This document shows, in pieces, positions 1 to 12,466 of a stretch of DNA of 64,000 nucleotides. The notes under the pieces are model-generated. The model was not told the origin of the DNA and did no database searches. It was given only the letters and a program-made list of their open reading frames with translations. The DNA comes from Nephromyces sp. MM_2019 (taxonomy: Eukaryota; Apicomplexa; Aconoidasida; Nephromycida), in contig JADHZB010001293.1 of NCBI GenBank assembly GCA_015657535.1, positions 1,584 through 65,583 on the forward strand. Direction: 5' to 3'. Position 1 is the stretch's first letter; the number at the start of each line of letters is the position of its first letter. Position numbers and translations under genes: made by a program.

Positions 1-223
1 GACCGCTTCTTCACCCTCTTTTTCCTCTTCTTATTCCCTCTTCTTCACTCACTTTCCAACCTCTCCTAATATAAACTTATATTCACAGACCCTTAAGCAT
101 TTAAACGCGGAAAGCAAAGCAACTACACCCATCAACTTCATTTCGCTAAACAGCAACCTCTTACAACTTCAAAAACAACACACAGATAAATATGGAATAA
201 AGGCTACCCATTATATACTACAA

Positions 224-2280
224 TTAGATACTAAAAAAGCTTGGAGTGAAACGCTTACATCTTGCGAAGCGTTTATGCCTTAACACTGATATTCTCTTAG
301 CATCATAGTAGCCAGAGGAATACTCTTCAAGCGAGTAATCAGGCGATCTTCTGAGGCGACTATTTATCATGCGGATTCTGCTCGCAAAGGTTAACCAGCT
401 GGTGATTCTACCGTGTGTGTATTCATTTCTTGCAGCGTAATCACTTAGACCGCCTTTGGGAGCCTCGTTTGATGACAAAACAGCTTTCTCATGAAGAGAA
501 GAGACAGTAGCATTGCTACTCGACTTGGCGTTTTCTGCTTCATTTTCTTGCTCTTCTTCAAGAAAAATACTAGACGAATCACTGCTTTCTCCAGATCCTA
601 CCATAAAGAAATGAAAAAAAAAATGAGAAAAAACACCTGTTTTATTGGCAGGGATTGAAAGCCGGATTGAAGACAGGTTGATTGATAAACAAGGCATAAG
701 AGATGTTCAAACAAACTCTGCCAATTATTCCAGTAGCACAATCAAAGAGAATTGCTGTATGAATAAGATTGCAACTAACACTATATGCAGTGATTAACCA
801 CAGCAACAAGGAAAGATGCACACACAAAGCAGATCTACACACTTTTGAATGCATAAAAAGTCAGAAAGCTATCTTTTGCCAGATATTTCACGCTTAGCAC
901 TCAGTAACGAAGAAGCGTACATTCCGTAAATATCGTATACTGAAAAGTATAAAAAAACAGTTCTAGAATTACCATGGAAAAATAAAACTACTTCCATAAA
1001 CCCTACATACCCTAAACACCCTAAACCCTAAACACCCTAAACCCTAAACCCTACATACCCTAAACCCTACATACCCTAAACCCTAAACACCCTGAACCCT
1101 AAACCCTACATACCCTAAACACCCTAAACCCTAAACCCTACATACCCTAAACCCTACATACCCTAAATATTAGCAAAATATATACCTTCAAGATGCTCAA
1201 ATTTAGGAGATTTTAGCAGCAACTGCTGAGCATCAAACAAGTAAAGATCTCTGTCAAAGTCCGGGAGATACTGAGTAGATGGCATCCCCCCAACGAGGCC
1301 ATCGAGGCTAAATAAACGGCCGAAATCAAAATTCTCATCAAACTCCATTATATCTGCTAAAAAGTAAGAAAAATGGCGTTATCTATTAGTCGAAAAGTGT
1401 TTTTAAAGCAGGAAGAGCGCACACACACACACACACTATCAGCAAAGCACAAACAACAGAAATTTCACTCTATATACTACATTCGAAAGAATCACACGAC
1501 ACACACACTGCAGGCTTCTTGCAGCGCAGATAGAGCTTAAAATATTTTTTTTCTCGAATTCCTCATAGTAAGAAGCAGAGCTTTATACTTGGAAGACATG
1601 ATAAGCAGTGCTGCAGCTATTTTCACACATTTCTCACAGAATCTCTCATACAATCAGATCCCTCGCAATTCGGTCAATAGTGATTATATATCACTCCCTA
1701 TAAATTCGACCTAAAGGCATTCAAAATCTCATCTTCATAAGAGCAAACTCTTCATTTTTCTCATCAATTTTAGACCCAGCCATTGGTTACAATCTTTTGG
1801 AATTTTCGCTCTCTCTACTTCTCTTACTCTCGCACACACACACATACACAAGATTACAAAGTGTTTGCTACCCCTTAAGACGATATCAAGCAGAAACACA
1901 CAAAACAACAAGCTTAAACAGCAGCAAGAGGCTCTAAGTTTCATCTTCACCATCCAAACAAGCAGTCTACTCCGAGTAAATTACTGCTTACCATCTGCTC
2001 TTGTGTAGAGCTTCTGCCTCTGGCCTAAGCTACTCCTTCGTAAACAGATAAAACCCTAAAATATATAGTGAGATAGCTGACAGGCATCGCTGCATCATAT
2101 CATCACAGCTGCTTGCCCACGGAGGTTGAATCTAGAACCACTCAATACCATAGAGTATAGCGACGGATGAATTCTGGAGAATAAACTATCATCCATATGA
2201 TGCTTGATCTGCATCAGATTGGTCGGAAGAGTTCCTGTGAAACTGCTGAAGAGAAGCAACACGCAAAAATAGATCTTCAT
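224..2280 (-). CDS. Small secreted protein, unknown function (3 exons, 234 aa)
   Basis: Exons on the minus strand are 2280-2121, 1356-1186 and 597-224. Joining them at GTGGGC/CAG and GTATAT/TAG splice sites keeps phase (160+171+374=705 nt). The first about 17 residues (MKIYFCVLLLFSSFTGT) are a clear hydrophobic signal peptide, so the product probably enters the secretory pathway. The middle is acidic and aromatic (EFDENFDFGRLF, DFDRDLYLFD), followed by a Ser/Glu-rich stretch and an Arg-rich tail ending in PSFFSI. I recognise no domain and see no transmembrane segment after the signal. The start is the ATG of the signal peptide. The donor of intron 1 is not close to consensus, so the exon 1/2 junction is the least certain part. 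Intron 2 holds the telomere-like array. A secreted effector or vacuolar protein would fit, but that is a guess. Confidence 0.6.
1001..1167. repeat. Interstitial telomere-like repeat array
   Basis: About 167 bp made of three interleaved units: CCCTAAA (7 bp), CCCTAAACA (9 bp) and CCCTACATA (9 bp), with one CCCTGAA variant. CCCTAAA is the complement of TTTAGGG, the telomere unit known from plants and several alveolate and cryptophyte lineages. The array lies inside intron 2 of the small secreted-protein gene. On the sense strand of that gene it reads TTTAGGG, so the pre-mRNA would carry UUUAGGG units. It is too short and too mixed to be an active chromosome end. Confidence 0.9.
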
Positions 2281-2941
2281 AGGGAGGTTCTAAAGGATGT
2301 ATATCTGTGTCTTTTCAGGGTGATGATAGCATCGATGTGATGTCTAAGCTGTAAGAGCATTTCTCTTCGGAAGCTATCTACAAATAAGCATGAGATAGCA
2401 GGAAATAGAGGATAAGAGCAATGAAGAAGACGAAAGTTTGGGCGAAGATGAAAATTTGGGCGAATTTGACGAAAAGGTAGAAAAAAAAAGCATTATAAAT
2501 ATAGAGAGGATATAAAAAATGATTTTACGAGTGTTTTTGCTCGTTTTTGATGTAAAAAATTGAATTTTATTACAATTCTGATATACATTAAGCTTCATTC
2601 CTTTATCCATCAGAAGATGAGCTCTTATGCCACTATTTGTTCTCAAAGCTTGATTCAGTTTATACAGCATTTTTTGAGAAAGAAGAGGGTTTAAAGCTAC
2701 TAAATCTACTGTGCAATCTAGCTTTATAGAGAAAAATAAGACTAGCACTCAATAGAGCTCAGCAATGACAAAAAATGGGGAGAAATGTCGGAGTGAGAGA
2801 ATCTTCACAATGCTCTGCTATAATATCAGCATGAAGATACTAGTCTTGAAAGCTATTCTCAACAAAAATAGAGCGCGTAATATGGATAACCAGAAATATA
2901 ATCCCAAGAAGTATTTAATGAAAAAATCTTGGAAATCATGT

Positions 2942-3043
2942 AAGATGATGGATGGAGAAGGGAACTTTACACGCACAAGACGATGGCTGGAGAAGGAAGC
3001 TTCACGTAAGACGATGGCTGGAGAAGGAAGCTTCACACACAAC
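2942..3043. repeat. Imperfect tandem repeat, about 31-35 bp unit, 3 copies
   Basis: Copies start at 2942, 2977 and 3008. Copies 2 and 3 share 29 identical bases beginning AAGACGATGGCTGGAGAAGG. Copy 1 is diverged and carries GATGGATGGAGAAGGG. A fourth, decayed copy may begin near 3043 (AAGGCAATAGCTGAAGA). The repeat lies in two overlapping opposite-strand open frames, neither of which I accept as a gene. Confidence 0.8.
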
Positions 3044-4023
3044 AAGGCAATAGCTGAAGAAAAACGCTCCATTATCTTCTTTTCATATAAAGTAGTGTTT
3101 TTTTCCAAACTTTCACCCACTTTCTGCTGTAAAAGCTAGGGAAATCAATGTCCAAACAAACTGCAGCTGTTAACCTCAGATTGAAGATTATTAAGTCAGA
3201 AAATTAAGTATAAGTTGATCAAAACTCCAAAATGAATCCTGAAGATCCTTATACATCACTCTAATTAAAAGAGTAAAGAAAAACCTTCTGGAAACTCGAG
3301 TCTGAGCTGCTCGCTAAATACTATGCATTCCTCTATCTCACAGCAGACATGAGAAGTGTGCGTGTTTGTGGCTTTTTGGGCGCTCTATGAGGTGCTGCTA
3401 GAATAGCAACAACGCAACACATACACCTTTGCTGATTTAACCGCAGGCTTCTTCAGTAGACTCAGTTTTTAGCTATGTTCCAGCTTCTAGTCATCACCAT
3501 TTTCCTTCGTTAACTTCCTGAAATGAAGCTCTCTGAAAAGACTCTATAAACTGCTATCAAACAGCGAATTAACACACAATGAATAAAGTCTCACTTGACA
3601 TCCCTTTCATCCTATTCCAATCAGCTCTTGCTGTTTTGTAGAGGATAACAAAAGGAGCTTCACTTTTTTAGCTGCGGCGCAAACGCGGTGAAGATGGAAA
3701 ATTTAGCGGTCTCTCTTTTATCTTCTTCTTGCAGTGTGTTAGTTTTTATGGTGTAGAAGCAAGTGCCCTTTTATTATGTGAATCATGGATTTGCTAGCAA
3801 AGAATGCTCATAATGATGAAATTAAGATAGAGGTGGAGGTAATAAAAACAATACCGTAGATGAGTATAATATATGTATAATTGAGCATCACAATAGCTGT
3901 GAATATACAAAATTTTTTGGCAAAAATAGGCCATGATGAGGTAGAAACTAATTACGAAGAGGGAGACGCACGGCTTGAAGATAAAATCTAACGAAACGCC
4001 GCTAACCAATAGATAAAGACGGA

Positions 4024-4145
4024 GGATTTGTTAACAGGAGAAGGTGGTGGATTTGTTAATATTAGAAGGTGGTGAATTTGTTATTATTAGAAGGTGGTGG
4101 GTTTGTCAATACAAGAAGATGGTAGATTCCTTAACACGGGAGAGA
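4024..4145. repeat. 25-bp tandem repeat, about 4.8 copies
   Basis: Units begin at 4024, 4049, 4074, 4099 and 4124. The consensus is close to GGATTTGTTAATA followed by GAAGGTGGT. Adjacent copies differ at a few positions, and the last is partial and most diverged (AGATTCCTTAACACGGGAG). This is a minisatellite-like array in intergenic DNA. Confidence 0.85.
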
Positions 4146-7100
4146 AGCAGATTACCTAATACTTCAAAATAGTGATCAAATGCAGAACTTAGCGGATCTC
4201 TGTGTTTATGAAAGGACTAATGCTTTCTTTGAAAAAGGCAATCTACGCGCACGGAAAGCTTTTAGTGCTTGCAACCTGGAGAATGCAACTCTTATAAGCG
4301 GTGATGAGGCCTTTGCGGGAGTTTTTTATGGAGGTGTATATAGCAAAAAAAATATTGGGGTCATTAGATCAAAAATAGCCTTCACACTGCTGTCTACCGC
4401 TCGGAGATTTTATTTTATACCTTTTAAAATTATTTTGAACGACCGCGTTACTTGTGGAAACTTAAAAATTTTTTTTCGATAAACGAATATAGTTGAATAA
4501 TTATAATAAAGAAAAAATTAATTAAAAAATTAATGAATTATCTCGGAGACTTTTTTGGTAGCTACAAGCATATCATTCACTTTAGGGTTGCAATTATTAT
4601 TTTTAACTAGTAAATAATTCTAAAGATGCAATTAGCGCCACGGTACAGCAAATAAAGTGCAAATACCTTAAAATCAAGGCTGTGCACACTGAGCTTGCGG
4701 CAATACTATTCATATGTGACAATGTGCTTTTACACGCATGTAGGCTCTGGTGGAATCTAGGCTTACTTGAAAGCCACGCGCGCATTTCTTGCAGAAATCA
4801 GCGCTAAGTCGGGAAAGTTGTGCAGCACAGAGTAAGCTGCCATGCATAATTTTATGGCTTCTTGTAGAGAGGAGAATCACCACGGAGTTCATGGAACGCA
4901 TATAAAAATCTGCTCAAACTGCCTCTTATTTGCATAGAAGCAAAGTTGGATGCAAAATGTGCAGTTTTCTCAGTTTCTTAGGTGATTAATCCTTATTCCA
5001 ATTATGTAAAAGTAGAAATAATGTTTAGGATAACCCGCCACACTAGGTTCGTTTTTTTGTGCAGCATCTGCCTTTTCAAGTTAACACTGCAGAAATAACA
5101 AAAATGAAGTCCTCAAATACACCACAGCGCTCGACTAGTAATTTTAGTGGCAAAATCTTATTGGACTTGGAGTTCTATCAATATCCACTCTTAAAGTATA
5201 ATACATCTAAGCCTCTCGTAGTTTAAGGGCAAATGCTAAAAGCGTAAACAGTTTGGTCCTCTTATCTCGATGAGAACTGAGCAAAACCATATAGCTTCTA
5301 ATCTAAAAGTTTAAACAGAAAGGCCTATGTATCTCCGGATGGAAGCAGAGTGGCGCTTTGTCCTACAACCTCGACATAAACTTTTGGTTCTGCTGAGATG
5401 TACATTTCACCTGTAGACTAATGTGTGATAACAGCCATCGCCAAAAAATAACGTACCAGTCAGCAAAGCGAAAGGAGAATTAGACGTAGTATGGTTCATT
5501 GCGGCATGAGTTTTGCGATTCTTGCATGCTGAGCTCTTCCTTCTAAGTTCACGAATATAGCATCATCTTTTGTTTAAACAGCGGAAGGCAATATTTGTTG
5601 TACGGATTTACAGCAGTAAATCCACCTACTCGAAGAGAGTGGAAAAGAGTATGAATTGGGCTGCCAGGGTTATTGTTCATGTAAATTCTTTATGGCAGGC
5701 TAAATAGACTAGCCATAGATATTTCAAAAAGGTAACGTGCTAGCGATTTACAAATCTGCATCTCGATTTGAATTGGAAAGGTTTTTAAAGTCTCATTGGA
5801 AAGGCTTTTTAAATCCCGTATACCTGTCAACGGAAGATTAATAATTCAGCCAAAAAGTGTTGGAGCGTGGATATCTCCCTGTGATGTGAAGAAGACTAGG
5901 GACTTCCTCGCATCCTGCGTTGCTGTCAACGTACCTCCCATAGTATAGTGGTGCTGGTAATTTTGAACACACGATAAACTAAACTGTCTAGAATCTGGAG
6001 AATACCTTTTAGCATACCAACTATGATCATCTCAGCGTCATAAATTGATTATGGGGCGTAAATTTCCGATTCAAATAGACGTCATCTAAAAAGAAGGTAG
6101 AGCTTGCGTACCCGTGCTAAAACTACTGAATAGCTGGATCAAAAGTTTACCATCGAACTTTAATGTACTTTTGAGGTACTATCATAAGCACTGTGTACTC
6201 TGTGCAATATAACTTCCCTGGAATATTTCAACTCCGTAACCTCGGATATTGGCAGAAATACGTCGATTAACTAACGTAAGAACTCATTGGATGGCATAAG
6301 TTAAGCAGCGTCACCAGTAGGTCACCGTAGAAGGCAATTTGGTTCCTTCCTTTCCAAGGATTAAGTGAATACACTATAAGTCCAGAGAAATGAAGCTATA
6401 AACTAGCTCAATACACGATAAAATATTGCAGAAATAAATTTGATTCTAATCAGCTATGAAGCAGATTTCTTACACGCAGCCGCCAGTGTTATTGCTTGAA
6501 AATTGATGTTTCAAGCGTTTGTTCAACGAATCTGAGCACATGCTGATAGATTTCAGAGATATACACGCCGGAGCAGAGCAATGACGCCCCTTTACATAAT
6601 TCCTTCCCTTTTAAGTATCTCTTATTTTAATGTTAATACCGTACATATAATATAATGCGTAATGCTGCAACCACGAAAGTAGCACTAAGTATTACAAGCA
6701 GCTCGTAACCCTTTTCAGAGGATTAAAAATACGGTAGCCTAGGCTTATTTTACTGCTTCCTTTTAGACTGATTTTCCACAAAATATTGCTTGCCTGGCAT
6801 CTTTTCGATAATCCGACCTGTGCAGTGCAAATACAGGAGGCGGCAGCGCCACGTATAATCTGATATGTCCGCAGCTTTTATGATTTAACAGTAGTCCAAG
6901 ACGATAATGGTGCAAATAAATAAATTTAGTTTGTAAATCAAATCATAAAACTCGTGCATACCTCCCTTTTCCTTAATAATGGAGAGTACCTTTGGAAAAG
7001 CTAATCTCTTGAGGATATAACTGCTTATAAACTGGCTTGACAACAGCGTATCCCCTCATTGAAGTTTGTCTACTCTGTGTTTGGTACAGCCGTCTGCCGT

Positions 7101-7443
7101 ATATACGACAGCGGATGCACACCCATCACGTAGATTCACTTGAGTTGCAAGCGCGGCAGCTACAGGTCCTTCTCTTGTGTCTACACGGGAATTTTGTCAC
7201 GGCAATTCTACGCTAAAGCATGCCACCAGCCGATCGCTGCCTGCCGGGCGCGCCTGAGCGTTGACTCAAGTTTCTTTACCAATCTCGTCGCCAAACGCAA
7301 TAGGAGCGAGTTGCCTTCCTATGCGGCGCCCTCCCATCATCCCTCTGTTCCACTGCCTTACACACTCGAATACTGTTCACCTGCAGCGACGCGTCACCGT
7401 AAACGTGGATACTTCAGATTTGCATCACCCTTGGTACCGTAGG

Positions 7444-7546
7444 TTTTAACTCGGAAACTCCACACAACGGAGCGGAGCCCCTCTCAACCATCCTACGATA
7501 GCCGTTAAATCGGTAACCTCGACACAGCGGAGCAGGCCCTCTCAAA
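7444..7546. repeat. Two-copy diverged direct repeat upstream of phosphoglycerate mutase
   Basis: A segment of about 43 bp at 7444-7487 recurs about 60 bp later at 7503-7546. Shared blocks are TCGG-AAC, CACA-CGGAGC and CCTCTCAA. It lies 320-420 bp upstream of the start codon of the downstream gene, so it may be part of the promoter or 5' untranslated region, but no known element is recognised. Confidence 0.45.
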
Positions 7547-7863
7547 GCGTTCTTACAGGTATGCGCTACGGCATTTCCCCAGGACTGCGCACGCGGCGTG
7601 GTATTCTGTGGGAACAGCCCGAAGTGCGCCACCTGTGACCTGCTTTGCCCTTAAGTCAGCTTTTCTCAAACGGTGATACGAACATTCCAGCATCGCGACA
7701 TTGAGTACAGAAGAACCGCTTTGGTGTCTGAAACAATTTCAGTGATTTTGGTGGATTCGTAACTGATTCTGAGGAATCCGTATTGAAGTACTTGCCCACG
7801 GTTGTGCGGCAATAAACTCGGTGGACGGCGTATATTCAGGCGCCCTTCTCAATGCTGTAAGGC

Positions 7864-10800
7864 ATGCGGTTTTTGCGTAGTTTGCTGTTGTACTTTGCTG
7901 CAAGCTGTTTGGTTGTGACGCTGTTGTCTTTGCATCAAGTGGCGGCATTTACTACCGGCAAAACTAGAGTGCTGGGTCTTCCTGGCTTTACTCTTGGTGC
8001 TGGTAGATTTTCAGGTCGGCAGAACGTAAAATACTCGAGCCCTCCTGGGCTTTTACATCTTCTAGGCAATAAAAATAGAGCGGATTTTTCTGGGTTACGT
8101 AAGAGACACCATTCGAATATCGAGGTTATCCCGAGGGCTTCTGGATTGTCTTCTGGCGAGGTTGATAAAATGGTGACAAAGTTGGTTTTGTTGCGCCATG
8201 GTGAGGCAAAGGGGTGGTGAACTAAGAGTTGTTTTATTATGCTATTAGCCTCAATTTATTTTTAGATTATATATCAACTGTGCGCTTGTATCTGTAGAAT
8301 ATCATTTTTTTCCTGAGGCTCCCGTGTAGTCGCTAATATCGTGGGCTTTTTTTACTTGCTCTGGCCGCGGTAATGCTTGTTTTTGATGCTTTGTTTTTTT
8401 TGACTGCAATACATTGTTACTTTAATTGGTGTTGTATAATGAGGCATTCTCGGAATGCGGCATCTTTTTTTGTGCTCCAATTTTTTCTATCGTGGCATAG
8501 CCTCAACAAGAAGTAAAAATTCTCAGGATGATACACGAGAACTGTATATTTTTATTAGGTATGCTTTACTACGATTTCTGGCTGGACAGAGTTTATGAAT
8601 GTTTACTGCACAGGTGAAAGCACCTGGAATAAGGAAAATAGATTCACTGGCTGGGCCAATGTGCCCCTGAGTGAGACCGGAAAAAATGAAGCCGTGTAAG
8701 TTCTTTTAAGTTAGGAATACTTGAGAGTTATTCATATTTAGATCAAATTGTTTTTCTTGCGGATTATATCATTGCGTATTAGCTTAAAATTTTATCTATG
8801 TGTTTTATTTTCAGGATGGCTGGGGAGGCATTGAAAAATGCGGGTTATTCTTTCGATGTAGTCTACACCTCCATGTTAAATCGGGCGTTGGAGACAACAG
8901 TGAGCGTATTGAGAGAACTTGATCAGCTCTATCTTCCAATGAAAAAAACTTGGAGGTTGGCGGCTTTGAAAGACATTTTTAATGCGGTTTATTGACATTT
9001 GGAGCTGAGATAAAAAATGTTTCCGTGGTGTTTCACGTTGCTATAAGCTCTCCATCTGTATTTTATGCATTTTTCAAAATTTTTTGGGTGAAACAGTAGA
9101 GCTGCAGTGCTGGTCATATGTGGTAGCCCTAGTTGTATATGCCTTCTTCTCGTGCTTTTATAAGAGTGTAATTCACCAAATGAATTTCTTCAACAGCTTG
9201 CTGGCTTGAATTGTAAATCTTGTAACACGCTTAGATTTTTTGTGTATTGCGCGCTAGTTATGACCAAAAAAAAGCAAAGTTTCGGCCTTCCAGAAGGCAA
9301 TGCAGCTTGCTTCTTATGTGGGCAGGTTTTGAAACGTGAACTGGTTTTTAGCCCTGTTGTACTGGGAATTTTTACTCACATTTGCCTTGCGATATTCTAT
9401 TTATTTTGTAAATAAATTTAGTTTTTGTGTTAATTTCTTGGTGTTGAATAGCTTGAGATATTTTATCATTAATTCTAGTGTTTTCGTGCTTTAGGCTCAA
9501 CGAAAGACATTATGGAGCGTTGCAGGGATTGAATAAGGCTGAGACTGCCGTTAAACATGGGGAGGATCAGGTGAAAATATGGCGCAGAAGTTATGATATT
9601 CCGCCACCGGCACTGTCCCAAGATGATGAAAGATGGTCAGGCAATGAGGTTGCTTATAAGGGTATTCCAAAGGACTGCTGCCCCCTTACAGAATGTCTCA
9701 AAGATACTGTAGAACGAGGTATATATAGAGACTTGTATATATATATTTAAAAAACTCCCCAGTAATGAGCACTGTGTTATTGTTGGAATTTTGAATCGTT
9801 TGGCTACTCTTTTTAAGCTTCTTAGTTTCGTGCTTCTCATTACCAGGTTTTTAGTTTCTTCACTGGGGGTACTATACGGTTAATTGTAGGGTGTTGTAAT
9901 AGTGTGATAGCGTATGAGACTTGATTGATGTTAGTAATACCTCTGATGTATAATCTTCGCTTATTTTTCCTGAGGTGGTTACTGGTATGAAATCGAGTGT
10001 TTGTGTGGAAAGCTAGAGGGTTTTTTGCTATAAAAAACCTAGCAGTGAGTGCAATTTTTTGACTCCTGAACCTGCTTGATTAACGTCTCGTGACAAGAAT
10101 ATGTTTGAAATTTCTTTTTAAGTCTGATTATTTTGAAACACATAATTTGGTCCCTGGTTGGTTTTATCAGCTTTGAAAAAAATCCTTTTGTAGACGATTC
10201 GTGCCTGCTTCATAGCTAGCTCTCTTTATGGTATTCTTCTGTCTATAAACTGTTTCATATGAAATATTGAGATTTCGCGTTTTTTATTGCGATTCTTTTT
10301 TGGTCCATTGGGGCTATATAGCAGAGTGACATCAAGTATGTATTGAAGACGGTGATTGTTTTACTCTTTATAGGCGACTTTTTTTTATTTGAAAGGTATT
10401 CGTGCGTTTCGCTTTTTATAGCCTTTTTTGATATCTCAAAAATGGATGTGTGAAGGAGGTAAAGGGCTCGTGTTTTTACTTCTCAGCGTTGGTTGTGAGT
10501 TTTTATCTAGTTTCTGTTTTACGTGGTTTTCTGCATAATTCTTCAAAAAGTCGCAGTTTTTTACACCCAGTTCTGAAGAAATGAAGTTTTATGGATTCGA
10601 ATGATGTATTATAATATTTGCTACTTTAGACCTCGTCCTCACGATATGACGAGGGATGAAAGCATTTTATCACCAAGATCTCTGAAGAATCCAAAGTATC
10701 GTTTTATAACTTTAGGGGAGCTAATATACATTGCAAATTTTAAAAGATTTTATGACGTCAATTATACTATCAAGCGCATTTTTTGAAGATTTTAGTATTC

Positions 10801-12466
10801 CAAATATTAGAAGTTATATATATAATAAATTGAAGTTGTTGAATTTTAGATTTTTGGGGAGGGAGTGGGGGAGTGGAAGGATTGTTGGGTGGTATTGCTA
10901 TAACTTGATATGCTGAAAGCTATATCGTTGAATTTGCAGTTCTGCCATACTGGTTTGATGAGATATTTCCCAATCTACTCGCTGGAAAGAAGGTGTTGAT
11001 ATCAGGTGTGTTACAAGGATGGTATGCAATTTGGATTGAAGTTTTGTGGTTACAGAAATCGCTGATTTTCTTCTTTGTACGTTTTTTTCGATGTGTATGC
11101 GTTAAATATGCTGGGAATGGCTGTGTGTAGTTTAATTTGATGCAGCTTTCCTCTAATATTGTGGCTTAGCATAGTATGGACTGCGTGTAAAATTATTTGC
11201 TACAGACATACGATGAAACGTAGATATCTTGCTTTATTAAAAAAGTGATAAATTAACTATTGGGACTGGAGGTTTAGGGTAGCGAGGGAGCCTATATTGC
11301 CAACTAACAGAGTTTCACACACACACACAGAGTAACATACACACAAATATTGAGTTTCGCACACACCGAATTTCACGCGCACACAGAGTCTCGTACATAT
11401 GGATATTGATTTTCACACATATGGGGTTTCATATACACACACTCAGAATTTCACACAAACACTTGTTTTATATATTTGGCTTATATGGGAAAACAGACAT
11501 TGGTATTTTCCTTAATTTTATGTCTTAACAAATATAAGTAATCTAGAAGGCATCTCATCTCAAAGATATCAACAATTTGGTATATCTGCTGCTTCTTAGC
11601 CATCTTCCGGTTTTATTTGATATTTTTGCAGACTAAAAATGCCATGCACACGACTTTCATGCCTTCTGATTTTAAACCGTAAGAACTTGTTATTCCCTAC
11701 TTGCAGCACATGGCAATAGTCTTCGCGCTCTGATAAAATACCTGGACAAAATGAGTGATGAAGCAGTTATCGATTTGAACGTACCCACAGGGGCTCCTTT
11801 GGTTTACGAGCTGGATTCTACTACATTAGAACCTCTAAGGCACTACTATCTTCTGGATGAAAATGAGTTAAAGGTATAGTAGTATTTTGTAAGATTATTT
11901 TGGAATTTTTTAGATTTTTTGCTATTAATAAATTCATTTGCTTGCCTGCTTGTGTGAGTATTCTTTGATGTGTGTGGATTTTCTTCTTTAGCTCAACTTG
12001 TACGATGAGGCAATTTAATTGTCGGTTTCTTGAGGATCTTGCTCATTATTGATATGGTATTAGTATAGTGTATGATGAATTTGACTGCTAAAATTATTGG
12101 TAAAGAAAATCGTCGAACAAGATTGTGAAGGATCGCGATATTTCTGGTAGTTTTATCTTGATGCCATGTCTCCTTGATTTTTTTTGAAGTTTCCATGTTT
12201 GTTTTATCTTGATTTACAAATACTTGGCATGATGATATGTTTCATGTCAGGAGCGTATACCAAATCAAGTGATTTCTCTATGATTTTTTGGTTGTCTATA
12301 TTCGATGATATGTTTGTTGAAGGTGCATACTTTGATGGCAGTGATTTTTTTACGGATTCCAGGGGCTAAATTTCCGTAGATTTTCATTATCACAGTGTTG
12401 TCAATTTTTTTTCAGCGACGAATTGACGCTACGGTTAACCAGGGCAAAGCAGCAGTTAGTAAATAA
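7864..12466 (+). CDS. Plastid-targeted 2,3-bisphosphoglycerate-dependent phosphoglycerate mutase (7 exons, 355 aa)
   Basis: Interconverts 3- and 2-phosphoglycerate in glycolysis. Exons are 7864-8200, 8614-8695, 8815-8955, 9495-9718, 10940-11005, 11707-11873 and 12416-12466 (1068 nt). Residues 1-28 are a hydrophobic signal peptide ending VAA before Phe29. Residues 29-102 are basic, Ser/Gly-rich and transit-like, and the enzyme starts near Met103. Family marks are [10 protein letters not shown] with phospho-acceptor His112, [32 protein letters not shown] with Glu190, [24 protein letters not shown] with His285, [12 protein letters not shown], and a C-terminal NQGKAAVSK. The catalytic part is about 253 residues, the usual size of this family. 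Exon 1 ends inside the RHG motif. Targeting to a complex plastid is inferred from the leader. The catalytic assignment is secure. Confidence 0.95.
11309..11461 (+). repeat. CA-rich degenerate repeat in intron 5 of phosphoglycerate mutase
   Basis: A motif close to GAGTTTCACACACACA recurs about six times with variation (GAATTTCACGCGCACACA, GAGTCTCGTACATA, GGGTTTCATATACACACA, GAATTTCACACAAACAC). It lies within the 701-bp intron 5 (11006-11706). It looks like a decayed minisatellite built on a CA microsatellite. Confidence 0.75.

Larger units (their letters stand above)
2281..7863. other. Divergent intergenic region with local tandem repeats
   Basis: No convincing gene found in 5.6 kb between two divergently transcribed genes. 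It contains tandem repeats (2942-3043, 4024-4145) and a diverged 60-bp duplication (7444-7546). Several open frames of 60-125 codons occur but lack homology, matched splice signals or a consistent coding strand. The last 0.7 kb is distinctly more GC-rich than the rest and probably includes the promoter of the phosphoglycerate mutase gene. Confidence 0.6.

Noticed and set aside
2765..3139. Overlapping open frames of 124 (+) and 100 (-) codons over the tandem repeat
   Set aside because: Both are open because of the repeat; strand cannot be chosen and there is no homology or signal of coding.
4180..4482. 100-codon + strand open frame beginning MQNLADLC
   Set aside because: No recognisable domain, no splice partners found, and the length is not exceptional for this base composition.
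4767..4901. Minus-strand 45-codon segment with ATG at 4901 ending at a good GTAAGC donor
   Set aside because: A possible second exon lies just downstream in the same phase, but no complete gene could be built, so it is left out.
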